In this document: in pieces, positions 1 to 7,815 of the stretch | Layout of the letters: every line of letters begins with the position of its first letter | Numbering within the stretch: position 1 is the stretch's first letter | Assembly (NCBI GenBank): GCA_041746105.1 | Contig: JBGTHP010000005.1 | Span: 1-64,000 of the forward strand | Length of the DNA stretch: 64,000 nt | Direction of reading: 5' to 3' | From: JBFHRE01 sp041746105 | GTDB lineage: Bacteria > Actinomycetota > Acidimicrobiia > Spongiisociales > ZC4RG35 | Notes under the pieces: model-generated | What the model saw: the letters and a program-made list of their open reading frames with translations, nothing else | Databases searched by the model: none | What the model was told of the DNA's origin: nothing | Translations under genes and position numbers: made by a program

Positions 1-216
1 GGCTCGGTCCGCAACTTGTCGGTGGTCGAACCGCTGGCGCGTTCCGGGACCGAGGACCAGTGGAAGCTGTTGTCCGATGCCCAAACCTCCGGTGGTTTGT
101 TGATGGCGGTTGATCCTGGCCGCGTGGGGGAGTTGTTGCGACACTTGGGTGACGCCGGGGTGATTGGTTACGACATCGGTTCGATCGATGGTGAAGAGGG
201 ACTGCGGGTGGTGTGA
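1..216 (+). CDS. selD: Selenide, water dikinase (selenophosphate synthase), C-terminal part
   Basis: Only the last 71 codons lie in the window and the frame is open from base 1. SelD uses ATP and selenide to make selenophosphate, the selenium donor for selenocysteine-tRNA. The stretch LLSDAQTSGGLL (bases 67-102) is the conserved D-x-QTSGGLL signature near the SelD C-terminus, and the preceding GSVRN also fits the family. A selenium pathway is supported independently by the UGA-containing peroxiredoxin gene at 33160. The N-terminal half with the catalytic Sec/Cys and Lys is outside the window. Confidence 0.85.
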   Translation, partial: GSVRNLSVVEPLARSGTEDQWKLLSDAQTSGGLLMAVDPGRVGELLRHLGDAGVIGYDIGSIDGEEGLRVV

Positions 217-295
217 GAGGGCCGGTGCTGGGGCCGAGGAATCCAGAACCCAACGTAATTCAAGTGACAACCAGGGGGCTAATGAGACCGACCGC

Positions 296-301
296 TAGCC
301 T
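296..301 (+). promoter_or_regulatory. -10 box TAGCCT of mrr
   Basis: TAGCCT lies 6 bases before the ATG at 308, the spacing expected for a leaderless transcript. It supports 308 as the original mrr start. No clear -35 is visible. Confidence 0.45.
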
Positions 302-307
302 CGCGCG

Positions 308-380
308 ATGGACGACGTGGCCATTCCGACCTACAAAGACCTTTTACTCCCCACCCTGGTCGCGGTGAACCGGCTCGGCG
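308..380 (+). pseudogene. mrr: Out-of-frame N-terminal segment of mrr
   Basis: From ATG 308 this frame encodes MDDVAIPTYKDLLLPTLVAV and then NRLGG, the usual start of Mrr-type proteins (IPTYQ-x-LMLPLL). It then runs into a stop near base 396. The neighbouring frame continues the same protein from base 381 as AVAEIDESV. One extra base near 377-381 would explain the break, because 308-1184 is 877 bases, one more than a multiple of three. It may be a real mutation or a sequencing error in the GGCGG stretch. Confidence 0.65.
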
Positions 381-404
381 GCTGTCGCCGAGATCGATGA
401 ATCG

Positions 405-1184
405 GTGCCACAGATCTACGGAGTCACGGAAGCACAGTTCGCTGTCGTGTACCCGCCAGGCTCGAGGCAAGAAGGCCTTTCGAAGGTGATCCACCGCATA
501 CATTGGGCTAGGACATACCTGAAGAAGATCGGTGCATTGAATAACAGCATTCGCGGTGTGTGGGCTATCACGCCGGATGGTCAGAATTATCTGGCGATGA
601 ATGCAGAGGAGGCTGACAAAGCCCTTAAGGCGGCGGATTCGGCCGTTCGGGCAGCGGAGCGGAAAGCTAAGGCGGCACGAGAAAGCGATGACGAGGGCGA
701 AGCTGACGATGGGGAAGCGATTGATTGGAAAGACGATTTGCTTTCCGCATTGAAGCAGATGGATCCCTTTGGCTTTGAGCGTCTGTCTATGAGACTGCTC
801 CGTGAGGCCGGTTTTCGCAACGTTGAGGTGACGAGCAAATCAGGTGACGGAGGAATTGACGGGGTCGGTGTGTACAAGGTCTCATTGGTCAGTTTCCCGA
901 CTTACTTCCAGTGCAAGCGGTACACAGGGAGTGTTTCGGCGGGAGTCGTTCGTGACTTCCGCGGAGCTATGTCCGGTCGAGGGGAGAAGGGGCTAATTAT
1001 CACGACTGGAACTTTTACTCCGTCTGCCAGAGCGGAAGCGACCAGAGACGGCGCACCACCCGTCGACCTCATTGACGGCAACGAACTCTGTGACTTGCTC
1101 AAGGACTATGGACTGGGCGTACAAACTTCGAAGCGTGTTGTCGAGGAAGTCACGATCGAGCGTTCATTCTTCGATTCGGTTTAG
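405..1184 (+). CDS. mrr: Mrr-type restriction endonuclease, N-terminus cut off by a frameshift
   Basis: Mrr is a type IV enzyme that cleaves modified DNA. The open frame shows the end of an Mrr N-terminal winged-helix domain (HWARTYLKKIGAL, about residues 33-45 from GTG 405), then an acidic/alanine-rich linker (residues 65-105). The C-terminal Mrr_cat nuclease domain follows: FERLSMRLLREAGF, then GDGGIDGVG, then YFQCKRY. These give the D-(Q)-C-K arrangement of this PD-(D/E)xK family. The repaired protein would be about 291 residues, close to E. coli Mrr. The GTG at 405 is only where the surviving frame can start; the family start is in another frame at 308. Whether the truncated form works is unknown. 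Confidence 0.75.
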   Translation: MPQIYGVTEAQFAVVYPPGSRQEGLSKVIHRIHWARTYLKKIGALNNSIRGVWAITPDGQNYLAMNAEEADKALKAADSAVRAAERKAKAARESDDEGEADDGEAIDWKDDLLSALKQMDPFGFERLSMRLLREAGFRNVEVTSKSGDGGIDGVGVYKVSLVSFPTYFQCKRYTGSVSAGVVRDFRGAMSGRGEKGLIITTGTFTPSARAEATRDGAPPVDLIDGNELCDLLKDYGLGVQTSKRVVEEVTIERSFFDSV

Positions 1185-1353
1185 GGGCGCAGCCTGTCTG
1201 CAGCTGGGACGTACCTCGTCGGTCGGCTTTGGAATAGCAGTCAAACTTGATTCGATCCGGCCTCGTCAGACCGCCGAACGTTCCTGTTTTCGCTTGCGGT
1301 CTCTGACGAATCTCCCCGTTGATAAGAGTAATGTTCTACATCGTAAAATACTC

Positions 1354-1382
1354 TTGACGGTCGAACATATGTTCGATAAGCT
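1354..1382 (+). promoter_or_regulatory. SOS-controlled promoter of the HNH endonuclease gene
   Basis: A -35 box TTGACG (1354-1359) and a -10 box TAAGCT (1377-1382) are separated by exactly 17 bases. The -10 box ends 6 bases before ATG 1389, so the transcript is probably leaderless. The spacer is almost entirely filled by the LexA palindrome at 1361-1376, so a bound repressor would block RNA polymerase. Confidence 0.8.
1361..1376. promoter_or_regulatory. LexA (SOS) box
   Basis: TCGAACATATGTTCGA is a perfect 16-base palindrome. It matches the SOS box of Gram-positive bacteria and actinobacteria (CGAAC-N4-GTTCG). DUF222/HNH (13E12-type) genes are known members of the mycobacterial LexA regulon, which supports the assignment. 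Confidence 0.88.
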
Positions 1383-1388
1383 GTCGAC

Positions 1389-2510
1389 ATGAGCACTCTC
1401 CTGTCAGCGGCCGTCGAGGACCGCCACCTCTCCAATAGCGAGGTCGAGGTCGGGTTGGTGTCGTCGGATGGGTTGGAAGGCTTACTGGTCGCATGTGAAC
1501 GGTCTATCTCCCGGCTGCGGAGGTTGCAGGCTCGAGTGATCGCCGAGGTCGACCGAAGGGGTATCCCGCGAGCCGAAGGTGCCCGAACGCTCAACGATTG
1601 GATCACGGCCAGGACCGACGTTGCTCCCGAAACCGCCGCCGGACTCCGGTCTCTGTCGGAGCACTCCGAATGTGCCGATCTGTTGGAGGAAGGTGTCTCA
1701 TTCGACCGCGCCGTGCAGGTTGCTCGGACCGGACAGTCCGACCCGCTGTTGCATCTCGACATCTCTGGCGTCCGTCGGGTAGCGGCTCGTCATCGGCGTG
1801 TCACTCGCCAACAAGAGCACGACACCCATGCAGGTCGTTATCTGGTCATCCAGCCCGACCTCGAACACACCGCCTGGCGGATCCACGGCCAAATCCCCGC
1901 GTTGCAAGGAGCCGTCATCGCTCGGGCGCTCGACGAAGGGGCCGATCAGATCCGTCTCGAGACAGGCGCACATGAATCGCGCACTGCGCTGAGGGTCGAC
2001 GCCTTGGCCGCGATTTGTGCCGACCGGACAAGCGGAATCGATGACGGCAGCGGCTCCGTTTCGGCCACCGTCACCGTGTTGGTCGACGCCAAAGAGGCAG
2101 CGCCTACGAACGGCGAATCAGGGTGTTGGATCGCGTCTGGTCCCCGGGTTGGGCCTGCCACCCTCGAACGTCTCGTTTGCGAAGCCAGGATCGAGGTCAC
2201 CGCCGTCACCGAGCATGGCACTCCCTTGGCCGTAGGAACCGCAACCACCGCCATCCCGGGTCGCACCCGGCGATATGTCTTGGCCCGAGATGGCGGGTGC
2301 GTCGTGGACGGATGTACCTCCCGATACCGGCTTCAACCACACCACGTTCGTCCCCGCCACCGGGGTGGGACCAACCACCCCGACAATCTCGCCACTCTCT
2401 GCTGGTATCACCACCACACGGTGATCCACGGTCAAGGATTCAGTCCCGACCCCGACACCCCACCCACTCGAAGACGCCTGCTGCGGCCGGCCGCAACCGG
2501 CCCACCCTGA
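1389..2510 (+). CDS. DUF222 / HNH endonuclease domain protein (13E12 family)
   Basis: This 373-residue protein has an N-terminal DUF222 region (about residues 20-240, helical, with the typical SRLRRLQARVIAEVDRRG opening) and a C-terminal HNH nuclease fold (about 300-355). The HNH part reads VLARDGGCVVDGCTSRY, then LQPHHVRPRHRGG, then NLATLCWYHHHTVIHG, so the HH, N and H residues expected for metal binding and catalysis are present. The role of the family is poorly known; members are DNA-damage induced in mycobacteria. The LexA box in its promoter indicates SOS induction here. ATG 1389 follows a -10 box by 6 bases, and no earlier start in this frame fits the promoter. Confidence 0.88.
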   Translation: MSTLLSAAVEDRHLSNSEVEVGLVSSDGLEGLLVACERSISRLRRLQARVIAEVDRRGIPRAEGARTLNDWITARTDVAPETAAGLRSLSEHSECADLLEEGVSFDRAVQVARTGQSDPLLHLDISGVRRVAARHRRVTRQQEHDTHAGRYLVIQPDLEHTAWRIHGQIPALQGAVIARALDEGADQIRLETGAHESRTALRVDALAAICADRTSGIDDGSGSVSATVTVLVDAKEAAPTNGESGCWIASGPRVGPATLERLVCEARIEVTAVTEHGTPLAVGTATTAIPGRTRRYVLARDGGCVVDGCTSRYRLQPHHVRPRHRGGTNHPDNLATLCWYHHHTVIHGQGFSPDPDTPPTRRRLLRPAATGPP

Positions 2511-2906
2511 CCCGACTTTCGCTGACCGCGTCAGGAAGAACCAAACCCAAATCGAGCCGTTTCCAACCCGAAGCGGCGGTTTCGGCGCGTCCCAAGCCTC
2601 CGGGCCGACTGCTGAAGTAGGAGCCCGGCACACCGGACATGAGGCGACTCCAAAAGACCCTCTCCACCCATGTAGGCACTCGGTGGCGGACGGGGTAAGG
2701 GAGTTCTACATCACCTCGACGGGGCAGAAGTTTGTTCCCCGTGCGATCAACTATCTGGATTTCCTAGAGGACCTCTCCAGCGGCCGCGAGGACGTATCGG
2801 GAGGGCTCTGAGCTGTCCTATTGCTCGAGATGGAGGTCCATCCAACAGGCTTCACCAAGAGAATCGCGCGCGTATCCTCGGAGATATACGACCTCAGGAG
2901 GGATAT
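2511..2906. other. 396-base intergenic region with a short ORF and the cyclase leader
   Basis: No convincing complete gene is visible. Bases 2683-2811 hold a 42-codon frame (GTG start) containing FYITSTGQKFVPRAIN. Its 'Y-x-T-x-x-G' pattern recalls the C-terminal wing of PadR/HxlR-type regulators, so it could be a decayed regulator, but this is weak. AGGAGG at 2895-2900 is the ribosome site of the next gene. Confidence 0.4.
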
Positions 2907-3764
2907 ATGTGCCTCGCAGGCACCACCGATGCAGTGCGCCATGCCCATGAGCACCAGCATCCACATGCGGGGGAGGTCGACCGGTTCGACCGGCGCTCGT
3001 TCCTCAAGGCCGGTGCAGCCGTCGCGGCGGGAGTGGCAATGGCGGGGGCCGTGGCGCTACCGGCCGGGGCCGCCCACCGGCGCAGGTTGGTCGATCTGAC
3101 CCACGTGCTCCGCCGCGACTTCCCCACTTTCATCATCGGCGATGAGCCTGTCGACACCGTGATCGCCGACTTTCCCAGCGCCGGGTTCTACAACAAGCGG
3201 TGGGAGATCTCAGAACACACCGGCACCCATATCGACACCCCAGGCCATTTCACCGAAGGCCTGCGCTTGGTGGACGAGATGGTGCCTGAGGAATTGGTTG
3301 TACCCATGGTGGTGGTCGACATCCGGCGGAAGGCGCTGGCCGATCCCAATGCGATGGTTGAACCCGACGATCTGATGGATTTCGAGCAGCGCCACGGCCG
3401 GATACCGGACAACGCCCTGGTTTGTATGAACTCGGGTTGGGGAACCAAAGTGTTCGACACCGAGGCGTTCCGAGGCGGCGCCGGATATCCGGACCTCAAC
3501 TTTCCCGGGTTTGGGATCGAGGCGGCGATGTGGTTGGCCGAGCGACGCGACGTTGCCGGTATCGGGGTTGACACGCTCAGTCTCGATCCTGGAAACTCTG
3601 CCGACTTCGCGGTCCATTTCGGATTCCTCGCCACCGATCGTTACGGCGTCGAGAACCTGGCAAACCTCAGCAGAGTCCCGGCGACGGGTGCCACGGCGTT
3701 TGTCGGGCCGGTGCCGTGGGAGGAAGGGTCGGGAAGCCCCTGTCGTGTGATCGCATCGATCTGA
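2907..3764 (+). CDS. Tat-exported cyclase family protein (kynurenine-formamidase-like fold)
   Basis: This 285-residue protein belongs to the cyclase family (PF04199), metal-dependent hydrolases or dehydratases related to bacterial kynurenine formamidase. A twin-arginine signal (DRRSFLKAG at about residues 28-36, followed by an alanine-rich hydrophobic stretch) suggests export as a folded metalloprotein. The metal-binding motif HTGTHIDTPGHF (about residues 100-111) is intact. The ATG is preceded by AGGAGG with 6-base spacing. The substrate cannot be read from the sequence, and the neighbours (HNH nuclease, ferredoxin) do not suggest a pathway. Confidence 0.85.
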   Translation: MCLAGTTDAVRHAHEHQHPHAGEVDRFDRRSFLKAGAAVAAGVAMAGAVALPAGAAHRRRLVDLTHVLRRDFPTFIIGDEPVDTVIADFPSAGFYNKRWEISEHTGTHIDTPGHFTEGLRLVDEMVPEELVVPMVVVDIRRKALADPNAMVEPDDLMDFEQRHGRIPDNALVCMNSGWGTKVFDTEAFRGGAGYPDLNFPGFGIEAAMWLAERRDVAGIGVDTLSLDPGNSADFAVHFGFLATDRYGVENLANLSRVPATGATAFVGPVPWEEGSGSPCRVIASI

Positions 3765-3778
3765 TCCGGTGGCGGCGG

Positions 3779-3805
3779 CCATTATCCCGGCAGCGGGGAT
3801 AATGG
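3779..3805. repeat. Perfect 10-bp inverted repeat overlapping the ferredoxin -10 region
   Basis: CCATTATCCC (3779-3788) and GGGATAATGG (3796-3805) are perfect complements around a 7-base loop. The right arm contains GATAAT, 6 bases before the GTG at 3810. It could be an operator, or a weak terminator for the cyclase gene. No T-run follows, which argues against a classic terminator. Confidence 0.7.
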
Positions 3806-3809
3806 GGGC

Positions 3810-4229
3810 GTGCTGTCCGATTCCGAACGTCTCGCCCAGGTCGCGGCCGCCCTGTCGATTCCGACCGCCGGGCGGCATATCTTCATGTGCGCCGACGCGA
3901 CCACGCCCAAGTGTGCGCCCTTGGAGGAGACCGGGGCAGTATGGAGATACCTCAAGGCTCGTCTAAAGGATCTGGGACTGACCTCGGCCCCACCGGTGTG
4001 GCAAGGATCGGCGGTCGCTCTTCCGGTGGAGCCGGGAGGTGGCTCGGTGCTGCGCTCCAAAGTGGACTGTCTTCGGATTTGTGAACAGGGTCCGATCGCA
4101 GTCGTATACCCGGAAGGTGTTTGGTATCACCGCGTCACCATCGAGGTGATGGAGAGGATCATCGTCGAGCACTTGATCGGCGGCAACGAGGTGTCAGAGT
4201 TCGTGTTCGCCAGAGGAGGAGTGAAGTGA
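3810..4229 (+). CDS. Thioredoxin-fold [2Fe-2S] ferredoxin
   Basis: A 139-residue protein of the thioredoxin-like 2Fe-2S ferredoxin family. The family signature is clear: RHIFMCADATTPKCAP near residues 22-37, then CLRICEQGPIAVVYPEGVWY near residues 87-106. Together they supply the four cluster-ligating cysteines and the VYP-x-x-VWY motif. It is a soluble electron carrier, and its partner is not visible. GTG 3810 is preceded by GATAAT at leaderless spacing. Its stop overlaps the start of the next gene (GTGA), so the two are translationally coupled. Confidence 0.85.
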   Translation: MLSDSERLAQVAAALSIPTAGRHIFMCADATTPKCAPLEETGAVWRYLKARLKDLGLTSAPPVWQGSAVALPVEPGGGSVLRSKVDCLRICEQGPIAVVYPEGVWYHRVTIEVMERIIVEHLIGGNEVSEFVFARGGVK

Positions 4230-5113
4230 TCAAGAGGCTTGTTCTGGGAGTGGTGGTTTGGAGGCTGTTTGGCCCGCTGCTCACGCCGCGATTCAGAGCA
4301 GGCCAGGAACATCCGCTCAGGATTCCGGCAAGGACCGTTTTTGTCGGAGATCGAGAGTTCCTGGTACGGCAGATGGGTTCCGGGCCGGACCTGATCCTGA
4401 TCCACGGGCTCAATGGTTCTTCGCTGGCGGAGTGGTACAAACTCACCGAGCGACTGGCCGGTCGGTTCACCGTCACGCTGGTTGATCACCGCAACCACGG
4501 TTTGTCGTCTCGGAATTCCGACCGCTTCGAGATCGAAGATGTGGCAGATGACGTGGCGGCGGTCATGACCGAAGTCGGGATCGGGGCCGCCGACGTCGTT
4601 GGCTACTCGATGGGTGGGGTTGTGGCCCAAGCCTTGGCCGGACGACATCCGTACCGCGTGCGACATCTGGTGCTGATAGCGACCATGAGCTGGCATCCAA
4701 CCGCGATGCGCCGCGCTCGCCAGATTGGGACGCTGATGACCAGGGCATGGGAACGGGTGACCGGATTCGGCACCCCAGAGGTGAGGGCCTTGTACCTCGT
4801 GCTGACCGGTGCGGTGGATCGTCGCCACGGCCGATGGATGTGGGAAGAAAACCAACGCCGCGACCCCGATGCCGGCGCTGCCACCACCTTCGCCCTTCTC
4901 CGGTTCGATTCGCGGCCTTGGCTTGCCCGGATCTCGGCGCCGGCGTTGGTCCTGATTCCGACCAACGACTGGCTGGTCCCGCCCGCGTGGCAATACGAGC
5001 TGGCTGCCCTCCTACCCAAGGTGGAGGTCATCGAGATTCCAGATGGGCGCCATGAAATCCCATGGACGCACCCCGACGAGGTGGCGGGAGCCATCGAGGA
5101 TTTCCTGCCGTAG
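4226..5113 (+). CDS. Alpha/beta-fold hydrolase
   Basis: This 295-residue protein has the alpha/beta hydrolase fold: an HGLNG oxyanion region (about residue 70), the nucleophile elbow GYSMGG (about 130), an acidic residue in the LIPTNDWLVP loop, and a terminal histidine in DGRHEIPW. A hydrophobic N-terminal stretch (LVLGVVVWRLFGPLL) may tether it to the membrane. The start GTG 4226 overlaps the ferredoxin stop and has GAGGAGGA just upstream. The frame is open further upstream, but that part overlaps the ferredoxin gene and is unlikely to be translated. The substrate is unknown. Confidence 0.82.
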   Translation: MIKRLVLGVVVWRLFGPLLTPRFRAGQEHPLRIPARTVFVGDREFLVRQMGSGPDLILIHGLNGSSLAEWYKLTERLAGRFTVTLVDHRNHGLSSRNSDRFEIEDVADDVAAVMTEVGIGAADVVGYSMGGVVAQALAGRHPYRVRHLVLIATMSWHPTAMRRARQIGTLMTRAWERVTGFGTPEVRALYLVLTGAVDRRHGRWMWEENQRRDPDAGAATTFALLRFDSRPWLARISAPALVLIPTNDWLVPPAWQYELAALLPKVEVIEIPDGRHEIPWTHPDEVAGAIEDFLP

Positions 5114-5179
5114 TTGCCGGGCTCAGCGCTCCATCGGAGCAGGTCCCTGGCTGTTCTCAGCTAGGAATTCAGGCGCTTT

Positions 5180-5257
5180 TCAGGCGTTGTCGATCATCTT
5201 CTTGGCGGTGAAACCGAGAAGGCCCAGCACCAAGACGAGGAGTAGAAACTTCTTCAT
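5180..5257 (-). CDS. 25-residue single-span membrane micropeptide
   Basis: The frame starts MKKFLLLVLVLGLLG and ends FTAKKMIDNA: a basic N-terminus, one hydrophobic span and a KK-x-I tail. Actinobacteria carry similar tiny proteins (DLW-39 type), usually as lone genes, with unknown function. The size and composition fit such a protein, but there is no homology proof here. Confidence 0.5.
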   Translation of the reverse strand: MKKFLLLVLVLGLLGFTAKKMIDNA

Positions 5258-5301
5258 GCCCCGATCTTACGCCACTCGCGTTTGATGTCGGCCACCGGGG
5301 C

Positions 5302-7773
5302 CTAGAACCCGGTCGCCCGCAGTGTCAACACTTCACCTTCTACGTCACCCCAAGGCAGGGCGAGAGAAGACCCCTGCACCCAAAATTGGTTGAGGTCGAA
5401 ATAATTGGGGTGGAACGTGTGCCCCGACTGGCCGGTGCTGTGGATCGCGACACTGTCTTCCAGATCGGAGAGATCTACCACCATGCGCAGCGACGGAATC
5501 CAGTCGACTTCGTATCCATAAAACGAGGTCCATCCGATGGCGTTGACGATCTCCCCGCCCCCGCCGAGTTCGGAAGGTGATTTCCGGTTGAAGATGGCTT
5601 CGATGGGCGAGATACCCGACTTGCCGAGGGTCTGATTCTCGAAGGTTGCCGTGTGGAGATCGCCCCAGCGCCAGCGGGTGGGGTCGGCGCCGAGAAGATC
5701 TGTCAACTCTGAGTCGGCGTCGGCGATCGCACCCGCGATGATGTCGTCGCGGGACTCGACCCCTGAGGTGGTGACGTCGTCCCACCACCGATTGTCGGCG
5801 TCCTGGCCCAACTGGCGCATCACCGCAAACAGGCGAGAGTGGCCCACCGGCATGCCGTCATCCGGGAACTCGTCGGCAAGAGTCCGCAGCAACAGGTGTC
5901 GCCAGAACCCGGCATAGGCCGCAGCCGATGCCGAATCGGCCTCCATCAGATAGGGCTCCTCCCATTGTTCCAACAAGTCGACCACCGCAGAATCGTTCGA
6001 GGAAGAAGCGGACAAGGCGAGTGGAACCAGGAAAGCGGCGGAAGCGTCGGCGAGGTCGAGTTGGAGCGAGGCCATGTCGGCCACAGTTGCTTGTTCTACG
6101 GTGCCGAGCAGTTGTCTGATCCGGCTCGCACGGTATCCACTGGAGTGATCCGAACCGATATAGATTCCGTCGCCTCCGGCGGTTGTTCGATTGACCGGTT
6201 CGTTGGCAGTCACGATGTAACCCTCGGCCGGATTGAACAGGTGTGGCAGATCCGAGGGGGCAACAAAGGAATCGGCTGGTGGCGTGTTCCATCCAGTCAT
6301 TGGGTAACGGCCCGTCCAGCCGTCGCGGATAGGCACACGTCCGGTGGCCTGGTAGCCGATGTTGCCGTCGATGTCGGCGTATACGAAGTTCTGGGCTGCG
6401 ATTTCGAAGTTCGTCAGTGCCCCCCGAAACTCATCCCAGCTCGACGCCCGGTTGTACTCGAGGATGGCCTGCACCGTTCGGCTCGGCTCGAGGGCGGTCC
6501 ACGACAGGGCAAGAACGAAGTTCTCCGGGGTATCGATCACCTCGGAAGTGGTCACGAGGTCGGCGCCCGAATAGACACCGGTTATCACCGGCCCATGGCG
6601 GGTGGACTTGACCTCGACCTGAGTGGGTGTCCCCCCGGCCACCATGATGGTCTCCGTCACGACGTCGAATTCCTGCCAGGTGTCCCCCACTCGATAACGT
6701 CCCTGGTCGTCGGTTTCTTCGATGAACACGTCCATCGAATCTGGTGCTTCGTTCGTCAAACCCCAGGCGATTTGGTCGTTGTGGCCGATGACCACACCCG
6801 GTGCACCCGCAAACGAGAAGCCGACGACGTCATAGGGGCAATCCTCGGTCACCGGTCGGCACCGGAGACCGTTTTCATACCAGATCGACGGCATCTGGAT
6901 ACCGAGATGAGGGTCGTTGGCCAGCAGTGGCTTGCCGGAAGCGGTGTGATCGCCGGCCAGGACCCAGTTGTTCGACCCGATACCCTCAAACCGGACGCCG
7001 GCGACCGCATCGACTTTGGCGATCATTTCTCCCACTTGTTGGAGGGCTGTGGGACCGACCAGCAGGTCCGGTGACTCGATCGCGGCGGTTGTCCCTGTGT
7101 CCACGATGACCGGGAAGTCGGCCGGATAAGGGGGATACATCTCCTCGGCCCGGTCCACCCCGAACTCGGCGGCCAGGATTGCCCTGTCCAGTTCCTCGTC
7201 GAGGTTCGCTCTGAGTTCCCACGCCATCACCTTGGTCCAGGTGATCGTGTCCACCGGATCCCACGGCTCGATCTCATATCCGGAGTTTTGAAGGCCGAGG
7301 ATCACGTATTCGAATGAGGCCCGCGAGGGCGACCGGTCGGCCAAATAGGCGTTCACCCCTTCGGAATAGGCGTCGAGAGCGGCTCTGGTCTCGTCCGAGA
7401 GCAGCGCATATTCCTGCGCGGCGACCCTGGCCCACCCCATGGTCCTGAGGAACACGTCCGTCGAGATCTGGTCTGCGCCGAACAACTCCGACAGTCTCCC
7501 GGCTCCGATATGGCGCCAGAAGTCCATCTGCCAGAACCGGTCTTGTGCGTGAACAAAACCCTGCGCAAAAAACAAATCATGCGAAGTGGTGGCAGTGATC
7601 TGGGGTATGCCCTGATCTGAGCGGACGATTTTGACGTCCGCGTCGAGTCCCCGCAGTTCGATGGCGCCGCTTGTTTGTGGGAAGGAGCGTCGAGCCATCA
7701 CACCCACGGTTACCGCCAGCAGCAACGCCAGGACCAACACCGTGACGGTTATTCGTTTGAGCCAGCGACCCAT
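5302..7773 (-). CDS. Penicillin acylase family protein (N-terminal nucleophile amidase)
   Basis: This 823-residue protein matches the penicillin/AHL acylase family (PF01804). It has an N-terminal membrane/signal segment (about residues 8-26), then an alpha-chain region with FFAQGFVHAQDRFWQMDFWR, a spacer, and the beta-chain start at GSNNWVLAGDHTASGKPLL. The Ser of GSNNW would become the catalytic N-terminal nucleophile after autocleavage. The HLGIQMPSIWYE and 'SFAGAPGVVIGHN' motifs are also typical. Substrates in the family include beta-lactams, acyl-homoserine lactones and other amides; the real one is unknown. The start follows TAGCCT by 6 bases. The gene is divergent from the DddP homologue. 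Confidence 0.9.
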   Translation of the reverse strand: MGRWLKRITVTVLVLALLLAVTVGVMARRSFPQTSGAIELRGLDADVKIVRSDQGIPQITATTSHDLFFAQGFVHAQDRFWQMDFWRHIGAGRLSELFGADQISTDVFLRTMGWARVAAQEYALLSDETRAALDAYSEGVNAYLADRSPSRASFEYVILGLQNSGYEIEPWDPVDTITWTKVMAWELRANLDEELDRAILAAEFGVDRAEEMYPPYPADFPVIVDTGTTAAIESPDLLVGPTALQQVGEMIAKVDAVAGVRFEGIGSNNWVLAGDHTASGKPLLANDPHLGIQMPSIWYENGLRCRPVTEDCPYDVVGFSFAGAPGVVIGHNDQIAWGLTNEAPDSMDVFIEETDDQGRYRVGDTWQEFDVVTETIMVAGGTPTQVEVKSTRHGPVITGVYSGADLVTTSEVIDTPENFVLALSWTALEPSRTVQAILEYNRASSWDEFRGALTNFEIAAQNFVYADIDGNIGYQATGRVPIRDGWTGRYPMTGWNTPPADSFVAPSDLPHLFNPAEGYIVTANEPVNRTTAGGDGIYIGSDHSSGYRASRIRQLLGTVEQATVADMASLQLDLADASAAFLVPLALSASSSNDSAVVDLLEQWEEPYLMEADSASAAAYAGFWRHLLLRTLADEFPDDGMPVGHSRLFAVMRQLGQDADNRWWDDVTTSGVESRDDIIAGAIADADSELTDLLGADPTRWRWGDLHTATFENQTLGKSGISPIEAIFNRKSPSELGGGGEIVNAIGWTSFYGYEVDWIPSLRMVVDLSDLEDSVAIHSTGQSGHTFHPNYFDLNQFWVQGSSLALPWGDVEGEVLTLRATGF

Positions 7774-7779
7774 CGCGGC

Positions 7780-7785
7780 AGGCTA
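7780..7785 (-). promoter_or_regulatory. -10 box TAGCCT of the penicillin acylase gene
   Basis: On the minus strand TAGCCT ends 6 bases before the ATG at 7773, consistent with a leaderless transcript. Confidence 0.45.
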
Positions 7786-7815
7786 ACGGCCGGAGAAGGC
7801 CGGGTCTGCTATCAA

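Noticed and set aside
377..405. Selenocysteine or programmed frameshift in mrr
   Set aside because: The break needs a frame change, not a UGA read-through, and no slippery heptamer or stimulating hairpin is evident.
2683..2811. Small regulator gene in the 2.5-2.9 kb gap
   Set aside because: Only a loose resemblance to a PadR/HxlR C-terminus, no ribosome site and no helix-turn-helix.
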